From positions 384,118-423,660 of the forward strand of contig JAGDWI010000003.1 in NCBI GenBank assembly GCA_023269825.1: a DNA stretch of 39,543 bases. The letters run 5' to 3'. This document shows positions 24,759-33,593 of this stretch, one piece after another (the first letter of the stretch is position 1; each line of letters begins with the position of its first letter). This DNA comes from Desulfurococcaceae archaeon (GTDB taxonomy: Archaea > Thermoproteota > Thermoprotei_A > Sulfolobales > Desulfurococcaceae). Both the position numbers and the translations under genes were made by a program. Under the pieces are notes generated by a model, which saw nothing but the letters and a program-made list of their open reading frames with translations, did not search any database and was not told where the DNA came from.

Positions 24759-25790
24759 ATGCCCAGTAGAACCGTGGAGAAGGCCCTGGCTCTCATAGTA
24801 GTATTCTTCATGGTGTCGAGTGCCAGCGTTCTTGTGATGAAGTACGCTAATTGGAGAATAGCTGCTCCTCCATATAATACACGTTTAGAACAAACAATCG
24901 CAGACTATCTGAGAGAGTTTCCAGCTAAGAGTGAAATACGCGAAAAAACCATTGATATTTTGAAGGAGTATCTGGAAAAATCAAGTGTGATCTTACAAAG
25001 GTCAATCCAAGTTAGTGCTGGGAGCTCTTCTAGAGTTGAATTAACACTTCATAGCGGAATCATATATGAGCTTACAGTAAGCGTTAGCGACTGTTTTATT
25101 GGTTCATGCGATATTGGCCTAAAGCTCTTAGATTCAAATTACCGCATTGCAATCGTGAATACATCTACAGGCTCGGGTTTTATAATGGGCCGCTACAGTT
25201 CTCTACGCGTCAACTTCACACTACACCCACTCGAAGAGAAGGGAGTATTCTACTTGGAACTAGACAATTCATATTCCATTATTACGTCTAAAGATGTTTA
25301 CATTACGCTGAGAGCTTATTACCCCAGTTACGCTTTCGATGATGAATACTTCAAGGTCTTCGCTATTGGTCATTGGGTTTCTATGAATATAAGGTATATT
25401 AGTGACCCACTCACAGAAAACGAGTATATTGCACCACCAAACGAGACCCTCAATGTAGGGGCTGGAGACTGCGATGACTACGCTGTCTTACTGGCCACTC
25501 TCTATAGGAGTGTGGGGTTGAATGCCGTTGTAGGCTTAATTGACACTAATGGCGACAATAAAGTAGACCACGCAACAGCACTAGTCTATTTTACTGGAAA
25601 CACCACTGAGATTTTAAACGGTATTTCAAAGTGGGCTAGTGTCCTAGGCATAGAGGTCGAGAAAATCTCCTATTTCAAAGCAGATGGAGGAGTATACCTA
25701 ATAGTAGACCCACCCATGTCTACATACAAGAACAATCCATGGAGCATATACCACACATCTTACAAACTAATCAAAATCATTAAACCATAG
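24759..25790 (+). CDS. Membrane-anchored transglutaminase-like protein
   Basis: A 343-residue protein with an N-terminal signal/anchor (about 9-27), an external beta-domain (about 85-190) and a C-terminal transglutaminase-like core. The catalytic triad is visible: Cys in GAGDCDDYAVLLATLYRSVG (about residue 237), His in KVDHATALVYF (about 269) and Asp in YLIVDPP (about 319). Such domains act as cysteine proteases or peptide/isopeptide transferases. Outside the cell it could process or cross-link pilins or surface proteins of this element; that role is inferred from context only. ATG start. Confidence 0.78.
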   Translation: MPSRTVEKALALIVVFFMVSSASVLVMKYANWRIAAPPYNTRLEQTIADYLREFPAKSEIREKTIDILKEYLEKSSVILQRSIQVSAGSSSRVELTLHSGIIYELTVSVSDCFIGSCDIGLKLLDSNYRIAIVNTSTGSGFIMGRYSSLRVNFTLHPLEEKGVFYLELDNSYSIITSKDVYITLRAYYPSYAFDDEYFKVFAIGHWVSMNIRYISDPLTENEYIAPPNETLNVGAGDCDDYAVLLATLYRSVGLNAVVGLIDTNGDNKVDHATALVYFTGNTTEILNGISKWASVLGIEVEKISYFKADGGVYLIVDPPMSTYKNNPWSIYHTSYKLIKIIKP

Positions 25791-26001
25791 TAACGCAATT
25801 TGCATTCTCACTGCACAATTAAAAGGCAATGCAATATCAACAGACTGTGCTTTCGCAATACTATTTCCTAATCCACCAGTACACCTACTAGGAAGAGAAG
25901 ATGTAGTAAGAGAGCTATTGAACCACGCAACCACAAGTAGCGGATATGTAAGCGGGGAGTATATTCAGAGAGCTAAAAATACGTGGATTCAAGTAGACTG
26001 C
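25791..26001 (+). other. Short stretch with a possible coding relic
   Basis: No complete gene. A plus-strand frame without a convincing start reads LKGNAISTDCAFAILFPNPP, VHLLGREDVVRELLNHATTS and SGYVSGEYIQRAKNTWI up to about 25990, which looks like real but truncated protein. I cannot assign a family. It may be debris from an insertion. Confidence 0.3.
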
Positions 26002-26259
26002 TTACTCTTTTGCAACTTCTTCTCTTTTACCCTCTGCTTGCTTCTTCTCCGCCTCTCCCTCTACTACTACCTCTAGGTAGTGTTTCCTCTCGAGGTGTAG
26101 CTTGGCTGCTGAGAGTGCCTTGGCTGGGCTGAACTCTGCTACTACGTATCCGCAGTGTGGGCAGATCCAAACGTGCATTGTCATGGGCCTTACATCGCTC
26201 ATTCTCAAGACTATGGTTCCTACTTTCTCTTGTTTAGCTTTCTCTGGTTTTTGAGCCAT
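26002..26259 (-). CDS. Small C2H2 zinc-finger protein
   Basis: 85 residues. One C2H2-like finger, CPHCGYVVAE followed by about 13 residues and HLERKH, lies between a short beta-like N-terminus and a Lys/Glu-rich C-terminal tail. Single-finger proteins of this size are common in crenarchaeal plasmids and viruses and are presumed DNA-binding regulators. It starts with ATG about 30 nt after a minus-strand TATA-like TTTATATATAAA (about 26288-26297). It is a candidate for binding the element's palindromes but nothing proves it. Confidence 0.8.
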   Translation of the reverse strand: MAQKPEKAKQEKVGTIVLRMSDVRPMTMHVWICPHCGYVVAEFSPAKALSAAKLHLERKHYLEVVVEGEAEKKQAEGKREEVAKE

Positions 26260-26320
26260 TGTCTCAGCCCCTACTTAGATACATGTTTATATATAAAATA
26301 GAGGAGAAAAAGAGCTGGGT

Positions 26321-26695
26321 TTAAAGCTTCTGGTAGTATGCGTATGCCGTGGTTATCTCATCTGTCTCTGGATCGCAGATTAGCCTGTAGACTACTGCAA
26401 TCCTCGTGAGGTATAAAATGTGCACTGTTACAACGCTCACAGTCTTCCCATTCAGGGTCTTCTCCTCCTCGAAGAGCCATATCCCTATCACATTTTCTAT
26501 TGCTGGCTCATAGGGGTTTAGTATAACGGAGTAGTTTGAGCCATTGGCCTCTAAGATGTCTCTGACTACGCTATTCAAGTATATGACTGCAGCCCTGTAG
26601 TCGTGGACGCGTATCATCGAGTTCATGGCTTTAAAAAACTCGCTTCGAGTATATGTTTTACGTGGGGTTTGAATCTGAACCTGTGTCTGGGTCAT
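26321..26695 (-). CDS. Small protein of unknown function
   Basis: About 124 residues from ATG 26695 (MTQTQVQIQTPRK); a longer frame reaches 26719. It is soluble and mixed alpha/beta with helix RSEFFKAMNSMIRVHDYRAA and strands VVTVHILYLTRIAVVYRLIC. No family is recognised. It is transcribed divergently from the large surface-protein gene, and the palindrome at 26824-26860 lies between them. Confidence 0.6.
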   Translation of the reverse strand: MTQTQVQIQTPRKTYTRSEFFKAMNSMIRVHDYRAAVIYLNSVVRDILEANGSNYSVILNPYEPAIENVIGIWLFEEEKTLNGKTVSVVTVHILYLTRIAVVYRLICDPETDEITTAYAYYQKL

Positions 26696-26823
26696 ATATC
26701 TCAACCCCCATATAAACAAATATCCAAACAGGGGTTAATAAACTTTACGGTCTCCACGGGGGCATTGTTCAAAAGAGAAGTAGGGGTTTACAAGGGGCCG
26801 CACTCGCAGGGGCTTCTATATGG

Positions 26824-26860
26824 GTGTTAGGTAGAAAGAGGCTCAATCAATACCTAACAC
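26824..26860. promoter_or_regulatory. 37-bp palindromic operator, copy 3
   Basis: GTGTTAGGTA (26824-26833), a 17-bp spacer, TACCTAACAC (26851-26860), in the divergent intergenic region between the genes starting at 26695 (-) and 26945 (+). Confidence 0.85.
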
Positions 26861-26916
26861 TTCATTAGAGATGGAATGGGGGCCACATGCAAGTTAAACC
26901 CCGGTGAACACGCTGG

Positions 26917-26954
26917 TTTAAAACACGGCTCCTATTAGAGTGGGGTGTTAGGTA
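26917..26954 (+). promoter_or_regulatory. TATA box and half-operator at the start of a surface-protein gene
   Basis: TTTAAAA at 26917-26923 predicts transcription starting near 26945. GTGTTAGGTA at 26945-26954 is one intact operator arm; its first three bases are the GTG start codon. No second arm follows at the standard 27-bp offset. Confidence 0.6.
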
Positions 26955-28948
26955 TGGGTTTTCTGAGGCTTCTCGCGTGGTTGCTTGTACTAGTGGTCGT
27001 TCTTGGATTGGCTTTTAGCTTGATGCCTAGCTGGGAGAATTGGCCTGCTAGCTCTCCGTGGTCGGGGTTTATTACTGCCCCTGGGTTGAGGAAGGTTCAA
27101 GCGTGCCCGGTCTCAGACACCTCTATTAACCCGGAGCCCTGGGATCTATACAATAGCCGCTGGTTCAACCTATCATATGTATTGGAGCTACTGTCGAGCT
27201 ACATGGATCCAGTCGAGTACTATGGGCTCTACGCTTCTCTAACGGGCCTAGCAGCCGTGAAGCTTGTCTTCAACTGCACGGGCTACACTCTGTACGAGCT
27301 ACACCCACTACCCATGAGCGAGAGAGACGACGAGGGGTTGGCAGAGCTCAATATAACGCTCTGCATGCCCCACTACTACCTAATACCGCCAATTGAGCCA
27401 AGGCTTACCTCTAATACCACCTTTGAGGAGACAGTAGTATCAATCCACAACCCCTGCACCAACACGAGCGAGGAGGCTGTAGTCCCCTTGAACATCCTCA
27501 CCTACGCACCAACAGCGAGGCTGAACATCTCTACTCGCATGGAGAGCGTGTATAATCTAACAGTATGGGGCTACGCTAATGGCTCAGTAGACTACTCTCT
27601 CGAAGGCCAGGTAGTAGATGAGAGCTGTAGCTATGACCCGGGGCTGAATAAAACCGTTTGCAGTGTAGCTATATACAATATATATATTATTAATGTAAAC
27701 TACACGCTCGGCATAGTAGTTGATAACGAAACAATACTCGAAGACTACACGGGCACAACTAGGTTCACAGCAAGGAGCAGTGGGAGCTACAGAGAGCTCT
27801 GCATAGAGGACGGGTACTACAATGGGACGGGGCCATACGCGAGGGCATGCACTAACATCACTGTGGAGGCCAACAATACGAGGGTGGAGAACTCTACGCA
27901 CGTAGTCTACACTACAGAGTACTACATCGCGGGAGCCGCTGTAGCCACCTGGACACGTGGATTGAGGATACCGAGCATGGTGGAGGCCTCAGTGTACCTA
28001 GATGGATTCCAGGTGTTAACGGGGTTCCTAGACACATTGAAGCTAATGGCTGGGAGTAGAGCATTCTCCATGAACGAGTCTGGATTAGTGGAGAAACTAG
28101 TATTCAGCAACATAACCGAGACCAGGCTACATAACATTACTGTTTATATAAGCGACTACATAGGCTTCACAACCGGCATTAAATCCCCGAGCAATGAGAA
28201 GCCGTTTGGAGTATTGGCATTCAATAGAACACTGAGAATGGCAGAGATAACAGTTAAAGCAGAGCCCGTGGAGCCACGGGTCTGGGAGTGGGGCTCAGTC
28301 AAAGACCTGGGAGTAACCGTAGAGGCCTCAATACAATACCACTACCCAGACCCCTCCACGATAAACCTATATGAAATTAAGAAAGCCATAACCCCTAACC
28401 CCGCTGAGAACCTACTCCAATACCTAACACTAGCCTACATACACGACAAGCTAGTAAGCATAGTAGAGTCGAGCCCTATGAGTGAGTATAGAGACGCATA
28501 CCTATGGCTCCTAGCAGCACAAATACCAATAGCAATGAAGAACTGTAGCCGACACGAGTCCCCGAAGCCACTGCTCGACGCACTATGCGAAGCCTGCGGA
28601 AGCAATGAAGAGCGAGTGTGGATACAGGGCAATATAACAGGATTCACACTAGAGGTTAGCACAGCCACGGGCCTGGTTAAATGGCCCTCCCTCACTAATG
28701 AGACAATAGTGGAGACTCCAATAGTGTATGCTAATATAACAAGCTACCCAGAGCTCTGGCAGCTATACAATGAGACATTGAAGACTCACCTAGCACACCC
28801 CGTGGGAGGCAAGTACCTAGTATACTACGACCCCGTGGAGAACACAGTGTTCTGCGACTGGGATAGGCTAGTAGAAGAAGTAGAACTGCCAATACCAACA
28901 CAGCAACCTGAGGAAACACCACCAGAGATCCCGCCAATGCCCGTATAG
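26945..28948 (+). CDS. Large exported, glycosylation-rich protein
   Basis: 667 residues with an N-terminal signal/anchor (LLAWLLVLVVVLGLAFSLM, about residues 8-26), then a long external region with more than 20 N-x-S/T sequons, strand-rich in the middle and helical after about residue 480, and a Pro-rich end (PTQQPEETPPEIPP). No C-terminal membrane span. GTG 26945 agrees with the TATA spacing; ATG 26954 is an alternative. A fragment of its 3' end is duplicated at 29058-29230. It may be a cell-contact or mating-pair protein of the element; this is inferred from location only. Confidence 0.75.
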   Translation: MLGMGFLRLLAWLLVLVVVLGLAFSLMPSWENWPASSPWSGFITAPGLRKVQACPVSDTSINPEPWDLYNSRWFNLSYVLELLSSYMDPVEYYGLYASLTGLAAVKLVFNCTGYTLYELHPLPMSERDDEGLAELNITLCMPHYYLIPPIEPRLTSNTTFEETVVSIHNPCTNTSEEAVVPLNILTYAPTARLNISTRMESVYNLTVWGYANGSVDYSLEGQVVDESCSYDPGLNKTVCSVAIYNIYIINVNYTLGIVVDNETILEDYTGTTRFTARSSGSYRELCIEDGYYNGTGPYARACTNITVEANNTRVENSTHVVYTTEYYIAGAAVATWTRGLRIPSMVEASVYLDGFQVLTGFLDTLKLMAGSRAFSMNESGLVEKLVFSNITETRLHNITVYISDYIGFTTGIKSPSNEKPFGVLAFNRTLRMAEITVKAEPVEPRVWEWGSVKDLGVTVEASIQYHYPDPSTINLYEIKKAITPNPAENLLQYLTLAYIHDKLVSIVESSPMSEYRDAYLWLLAAQIPIAMKNCSRHESPKPLLDALCEACGSNEERVWIQGNITGFTLEVSTATGLVKWPSLTNETIVETPIVYANITSYPELWQLYNETLKTHLAHPVGGKYLVYYDPVENTVFCDWDRLVEEVELPIPTQQPEETPPEIPPMPV

Positions 28949-29030
28949 TTCTAAACACTTTCAACGCCATCGTGAAATGCGAGGAAAATATTAACAAGGG
29001 GGTCAAGTGCTTTACTACCTTCACTCTCTA

Positions 29031-29067
29031 GTGTTAGGTAAAAACTTATGATGAGTTTACCTAACAC
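29031..29067. promoter_or_regulatory. 37-bp palindromic operator, copy 4
   Basis: GTGTTAGGTA (29031-29040), a 17-bp spacer, TACCTAACAC (29058-29067). It lies just before the decayed copy of the surface-protein 3' end and about 380 bp upstream of the VirD4-like gene. Confidence 0.85.
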
Positions 29068-29266
29068 CAACCCACCATCAAAGTTCCCGCAACTCATGCG
29101 ACTACCACTAACAAACAAGATAATGGCGAATGCCACAGTAGTCATAGCTGAGATCGAGAGCCACCCAGCACTCTGGCAACTATACAACAAGATGTTGGGA
29201 CTACACCTTGCAAAGCCCGTAATACTTCGGTATATCAGCACCACGTCCATCAATATCAGCCTTTAA
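29068..29266 (+). pseudogene. Decayed partial copy of the 3' end of the 26945 gene
   Basis: The frame read here contains ANATVVIAEIESHPALWQLY and NKMLGLHLAKPV, matching ANITSYPELWQLYNETLKTH and LAHPVGGKY near the C-terminus of the large exported protein. The rest of the gene is absent and the frame soon degenerates. The adjacent operator may have been duplicated together with it. It is probably non-functional. Confidence 0.65.
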
Positions 29267-29447
29267 ATCACCCAAAGGCTCGCCGCCACCATGGATGAGG
29301 AAATACAATGATATATCCTCGTGGAGATCTATAATAGGTATCTTCAAAATACCACCTCATACAATTATGAAAAGCTCGGATTCCTTTATAACTAGCTAAC
29401 ACCGGGTCGCTCTTAATAACCTATCTCTTTATTTATGGTGATTATCA
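29267..29447. promoter_or_regulatory. Upstream region of the VirD4-like gene
   Basis: Gene-free. A TATA-like CTTTATTTA at about 29427-29435 precedes the TTG start at 29448, a little closer than usual. Nothing else is recognised. Confidence 0.4.
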
Positions 29448-32408
29448 TTGTTTGTCGAGCTCTTGCCCCGCGTTGGCTCGCCTAAGCCCCCGGTTGGCGT
29501 GCTTGGCCCTGGCTTCACACTATGTATTGTTAGCAATGGATATGGACTGCGTGTTTTCCTAGAGTCTACTGTGAGCCCTGAGACCCTGTCAAGGTTTTAC
29601 GGTGTCAAGAAGTCTAGCTACGAGGAGCTACTTAGAGTACTTGGTAATGAGGTTTGGGCTAGTGAAGCTAGGCTTAAACGCGAATTCGACTTCTACCACA
29701 CGGATATAGTGGTGGCCGACGTACCCGGCCTTGTGAATTCTCTCGAGGGTGCGGGAGGGGTCTGCGTCTCTGTATCACGTGATCCTGGCTTGAAAATGGT
29801 CTTTGCATCTAAGGCCTCCTCGCTACTAAGCAAGGCTAGTAAATACCACAATGAGTCTTTCAGGCTGCAGGGTAAGGAGCTGCAGAGGAGGATGAGTAGG
29901 ATCCTCCTGGGTAGAATCCTGGTGTTGGCTCCGAGTAAGAGCGAGTTGAAGGTTGTTGAGAAGCTTGTTGAGGCCTCTTGTAATGCCCCGTTGAAGTGGG
30001 AGAGGCGTAGAGTGAGGAAGCTGAGCGAGCTCGTGGAGCTACTTAAACCCCCGCAAACAAGTTTCTGGTGGAGGCTGCTTGGCGAGAGAAATAGAATTGT
30101 ATTCACAGAGGACCTTCTACCAGAGGTGGTCAAGCTCCCAGACCCCTCGCTACACAGAATAGGCTTCGTCCGCGGCTCACCGCTACCACTAGTTATACCG
30201 GTTAGAACAGGGGAGAAGACTTTTAGAATCGGGGTTTTAGAGGACGGCCGGGAGTTCAGGCTATCCATCGAGGACCTCTACAGGCACTGCTACGTGATAG
30301 GGCAAACAGGCAGCGGCAAAACCACGTTCATAAAGATGCTTGTGCACAGGTTGAGGGAGCTGGGAGACGCCTCCATTATTGTCATAGATCCCCATGGAGA
30401 CATGGCGTTGGAGCTAGCCAAGGAGATCCCTGGATCCCTCTACCTGCACCCAATCAGGAGCCCGTTTGGGTTAAACCCCTTGGATCTACCCAAGCACGAG
30501 AACAGGGACTTCGCGGTCACAATTGCCATAGATATCCTAATCGAGATGTTCAAGGAGGTGTTGAAGCTTATGGAGACCGCTGTGAACGTGAAGTACCTAT
30601 TACAGGTATTACTGAGGGCCTTTTACTCCAAGACGGATTCACCTACTCTCGCTATGCTCTACAACGCTATACTGGGGTTGTATAAGGGTGAGCTGGATCT
30701 AGATGTTGATGATGAGGAGTGGCAGAGGCAGCTCGAGGCACTTCAGAGCATGCAGGATCAGACTTTTATTAGTGCATTGTCTAGGCTTGAGGCCTATGCT
30801 CACGATAAGTTGCTACTCAAGTTGACTAGTAGGACCACGGTGGACTTTGAGGAGTTGATGTCCCCTGGCAGCATCACTATATTCTCAGTCCCGAAGGCAG
30901 ATCTAGGCGAGAACCTCGCTAGGCTCATTGCTTCAACAATAGTCATGAAGCTCTGGTTTGAAGTACTGGCCCGGGCTAGGTTGAATAAGCCCAGGACCCC
31001 TGTCTTCCTAGTTATAGACGAGTTCCAGTTTGTAGCTGACTTGCCAATTATTGACACTATATTGTCCGAGGCTAGGAAGTATGGTTTACACCTAGTCATA
31101 GCACACCAGCACACTAAGCAAATACCGGAGCAACTACTGCAGTCGGTGATGAGCAACTGCGCTGTCAAGGTAGCGTTCCAAGTCGGGGGAGGAGACATCA
31201 AGAAGCTCTCAGCAATGGACGCTTCATTCGCAGACTCCCTGGAGAAGGCCTTGACGGGGTTAACTATTGGCAAGGCGGTTGTCAAGCTGACAGCGAGGCC
31301 AGGAGAGCAACAGCCGCCACCAGTAGTTGTGCAAATGGACTACATCAAGCACGAGGCACGGAGAGAAGACGTATACACCACAGTATACGACCCCGGGGAA
31401 CCGGGGAGCCAGGATCTAAAGTCCCTGTTAAACCCGGTGTTAAAGTACATTGAGCCAGTTAAACCCCTCGAGTTCTACGCGCTATACACTCTACGAGTGA
31501 ACGGATCCCTGGCAATAGCGGACCTAGCCACGAGGCTCGGGGCCCGTAGAGAAGACGTTGAGGAGGCCGTGAACACGCTGGCTGGAAGGGGCTACATAGA
31601 GGTCTACAGGGAGGGAAACAAGAAGGTGGCGAAATACATTAAGGGACTATACAGGGGCCTGAGGAAGGCCGCTCCAAGCGAGGAGGGCTACAAGCTCGCC
31701 AAGAAGGTACTACTATATTACGCTAGGAGGGGATACATTGTTGCACCCGTTAGACAGGACCCGGGTCTCTCCTCGAGGCCTGACCTAGTAGCGGTGCCGG
31801 TGGATAAGTCTACTTGGAGGCCCATTTACTCTAAGGCGATAGCAGTAGAGGTTGAGAGCTGCAACGAGGTTGAGACGCACCCGGAGCAAGTAGCACATAA
31901 CTGGGTCAAGGAGAGCGTTAGGGACTTCGCCGAGGTACACACGTGGACTTGGAATACATGCCTCAATAAGTTAAAGCAAATATATGAGAAAGCCTATGTA
32001 GACAAGGCCAAGGTAAAAATATTCAGCACTAAGCCACCGGTAGAGAATCCCGCTAAGAGACAGACGGCGCAGCGACAGCCATTAAAGCCCCTAGAGGTTT
32101 CTCCAAAAACACCATTAAAGGGCCCAATAGTTGAACACGTTGAAACAGTGCAGGAGGTATTACAAGAGATTGAGAGGGAGAAGCCCGCGGAGACCACTAT
32201 AGTTGAATCCAGGGAGAAGAGAGAGGCTTCTTGTAGTGGTGGCCGCGTGGAATTCAAGCTTAGTGATGGGAGAGTGGTGTGTGTTCAAAGAGACTTAGCA
32301 GGAGTGCTGAGAGTATTCGCTGAGAGTGGTTATAGAGTTGAAGCCTCTAAGTCGAGGATTGTCGTCTACGATGAGCGCGGTGAAGAGGTCTTCTCGAGTA
32401 GCTTCTGA
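29448..32408 (+). CDS. VirD4/HerA-like ATPase with winged-helix and nuclease-like C-terminal domains
   Basis: 986 residues. The ATPase core has Walker A IGQTGSGKTTF with Lys 291, then IVIDPHGDM, and Walker B FLVIDEFQF with Asp 524/Glu 525, followed by a conserved ARKYGLHLVIAHQ sensor segment; this is the HerA/FtsK class used as conjugation coupling proteins. A winged helix follows (about 675-730), then a domain with RPDLVAVPVD (Asp 779) and AIAVEVESC (Glu 801, Glu 803), the pattern of PD-(D/E)xK-type nucleases but with E instead of K. A charged linker and a small beta domain end the protein. It probably recruits or pumps DNA to the transfer channel. Confidence 0.85.
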   Translation: MFVELLPRVGSPKPPVGVLGPGFTLCIVSNGYGLRVFLESTVSPETLSRFYGVKKSSYEELLRVLGNEVWASEARLKREFDFYHTDIVVADVPGLVNSLEGAGGVCVSVSRDPGLKMVFASKASSLLSKASKYHNESFRLQGKELQRRMSRILLGRILVLAPSKSELKVVEKLVEASCNAPLKWERRRVRKLSELVELLKPPQTSFWWRLLGERNRIVFTEDLLPEVVKLPDPSLHRIGFVRGSPLPLVIPVRTGEKTFRIGVLEDGREFRLSIEDLYRHCYVIGQTGSGKTTFIKMLVHRLRELGDASIIVIDPHGDMALELAKEIPGSLYLHPIRSPFGLNPLDLPKHENRDFAVTIAIDILIEMFKEVLKLMETAVNVKYLLQVLLRAFYSKTDSPTLAMLYNAILGLYKGELDLDVDDEEWQRQLEALQSMQDQTFISALSRLEAYAHDKLLLKLTSRTTVDFEELMSPGSITIFSVPKADLGENLARLIASTIVMKLWFEVLARARLNKPRTPVFLVIDEFQFVADLPIIDTILSEARKYGLHLVIAHQHTKQIPEQLLQSVMSNCAVKVAFQVGGGDIKKLSAMDASFADSLEKALTGLTIGKAVVKLTARPGEQQPPPVVVQMDYIKHEARREDVYTTVYDPGEPGSQDLKSLLNPVLKYIEPVKPLEFYALYTLRVNGSLAIADLATRLGARREDVEEAVNTLAGRGYIEVYREGNKKVAKYIKGLYRGLRKAAPSEEGYKLAKKVLLYYARRGYIVAPVRQDPGLSSRPDLVAVPVDKSTWRPIYSKAIAVEVESCNEVETHPEQVAHNWVKESVRDFAEVHTWTWNTCLNKLKQIYEKAYVDKAKVKIFSTKPPVENPAKRQTAQRQPLKPLEVSPKTPLKGPIVEHVETVQEVLQEIEREKPAETTIVESREKREASCSGGRVEFKLSDGRVVCVQRDLAGVLRVFAESGYRVEASKSRIVVYDERGEEVFSSSF

Positions 32409-32827
32409 AGCAAAAACAATAGTGACGATATTGAATACTCTATTACTAGGTAAAGCGATGAGTGGGCCTCTACTTGGAAAAGCTCTTGGCGAGGTCAGCC
32501 CAGTTAATAAGAATGAGGCCAGTGCGCAGAGAGAAATACTACTCGGCCTCGGAGCAATAGGAATATTGGCATGGATGGTTACCGACTTCACAATAATAAT
32601 ATTGAGTAAAGCAGTAAAACGGCGATCACGCACCGCTAACAGACTGTGCACACAGTGAATAGTTGCGTTCATATTCGAGAAGCGGTGAACTAATCGTAGA
32701 GACAAGTGATGACATTGTTTTGAAACCAGCCAGGTGAAGAGTAGACCTGGTTGAAGTGAAGAAGGCATTGGCTCAACATGCGGAGAAAGATGTATGCCTA
32801 GATTCTTACCCCGCTAATGATATAACA
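32409..32827 (+). other. Region with a possible small membrane-protein gene
   Basis: After the VirD4-like gene, a plus-strand frame to TGA at 32656-32658 could start at GTG 32423 or ATG 32459 and encode one hydrophobic helix (LLGLGAIGILAWMVTDFTII) with a basic tail. It has no clear promoter or ribosome-binding site. The remaining 160 bp hold nothing I recognise. Confidence 0.35.
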
Positions 32828-33148
32828 CTAGGCTCTTAATAGAGCAGAGCGGAGCTCCTCTATTTCCTTTTTGCTCAGGTTTAGGCTCCATAGTAGGCTC
32901 TTAGTGAATAATAGGTTTTCGGATTTGACTACTCCCTTCTTCTCTAGTCTCCGGAGCACGTATCTCACGAGGCTGATCTTTACTGGTTGCCTCAGCTCAG
33001 AGACCACTTTCACGTGTAGCTCGCTGGTGGTTCTAGATCCGTTCACCAGCTCCCTGAGGACTATAACTGTGATCTTCTTCATAACTCCCTCTCCATTCCC
33101 GGTTATATACCTCTTAACGCTCTCAACAACGTTAACCCTCCTAGGCAT
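32828..33148 (-). CDS. Winged-helix DNA-binding protein
   Basis: About 106 residues from ATG 33148 (MPRRVNVVESVKRYI); the open frame reaches GTG 33160. A wHTH is visible: VIVLRELVNGSRTTSELHVK, then VRYVLRRLEKKGVVKSEN as recognition helix and wing, and a C-terminal helix (SKKEIEELRSALL) that probably dimerises. The minus-strand TTTTTAAG at about 33179-33186 is the likely TATA box. Being a dimeric DNA-binding protein encoded inside the element, it is one of the better candidates to bind the 37-bp palindromes, although no palindrome lies at its own promoter. Confidence 0.7.
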   Translation of the reverse strand: MPRRVNVVESVKRYITGNGEGVMKKITVIVLRELVNGSRTTSELHVKVVSELRQPVKISLVRYVLRRLEKKGVVKSENLLFTKSLLWSLNLSKKEIEELRSALLRA

Positions 33149-33160
33149 ACCAGGCAACAC

Positions 33161-33593
33161 CCTTTAATAATACAACACCTTAAAAACAAGCAGTCCAGCC
33201 CAGAACATGTTCTAATACTAGTGGTGCAAGACCTAGACATTACGCAACCAGTGTACACCCAGTACACACCCGGAGAGAAACCGTTGCACAACCGTAACAC
33301 GCGACCGCACACTTCACCTAATGTTTCTGGGTTTCTCAGGTCGGCTTAGGTTGGGCTTGGGGTTTAGACGTCTTCGAAGGCAGGGAAGTAAAGGCATACG
33401 TAGCACGAACACTAATTCAGTGGAGCGAGCATAGATCATAAGCCAAGAACCTCTCCGTCTAAGTATTTTTTTGTCTTCTAGCACATATTAGCAAGAATTA
33501 ACCAATAGCCTGCCTACCGTCCCTGAGTAGCCTCTCTAAGCACTATATACGTACTTGATTTATAACCCTCTCTCCTACTGTTAGGGATGCGGC
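33161..33593 (+). promoter_or_regulatory. Gene-free region with the VirB4-like gene promoter
   Basis: About 430 bp without a supported gene. TTTATAA at 33559-33565 lies 29 nt (from its last base) before ATG 33594 and is the likely TATA box. CTGTTAGGGA near 33578 faintly resembles an operator arm but has no partner. The rest holds no repeat or RNA that I recognise. Confidence 0.5.

Noticed and set aside
28421-28430. TACCTAACAC inside the large exported-protein gene
   Set aside because: A single arm within coding sequence with no partner at the 27-bp offset; probably chance.
29049-29055. ATGATGA, a possible box C of a C/D RNA
   Set aside because: No box D (CTGA) at a suitable distance; it is the spacer of operator copy 4.
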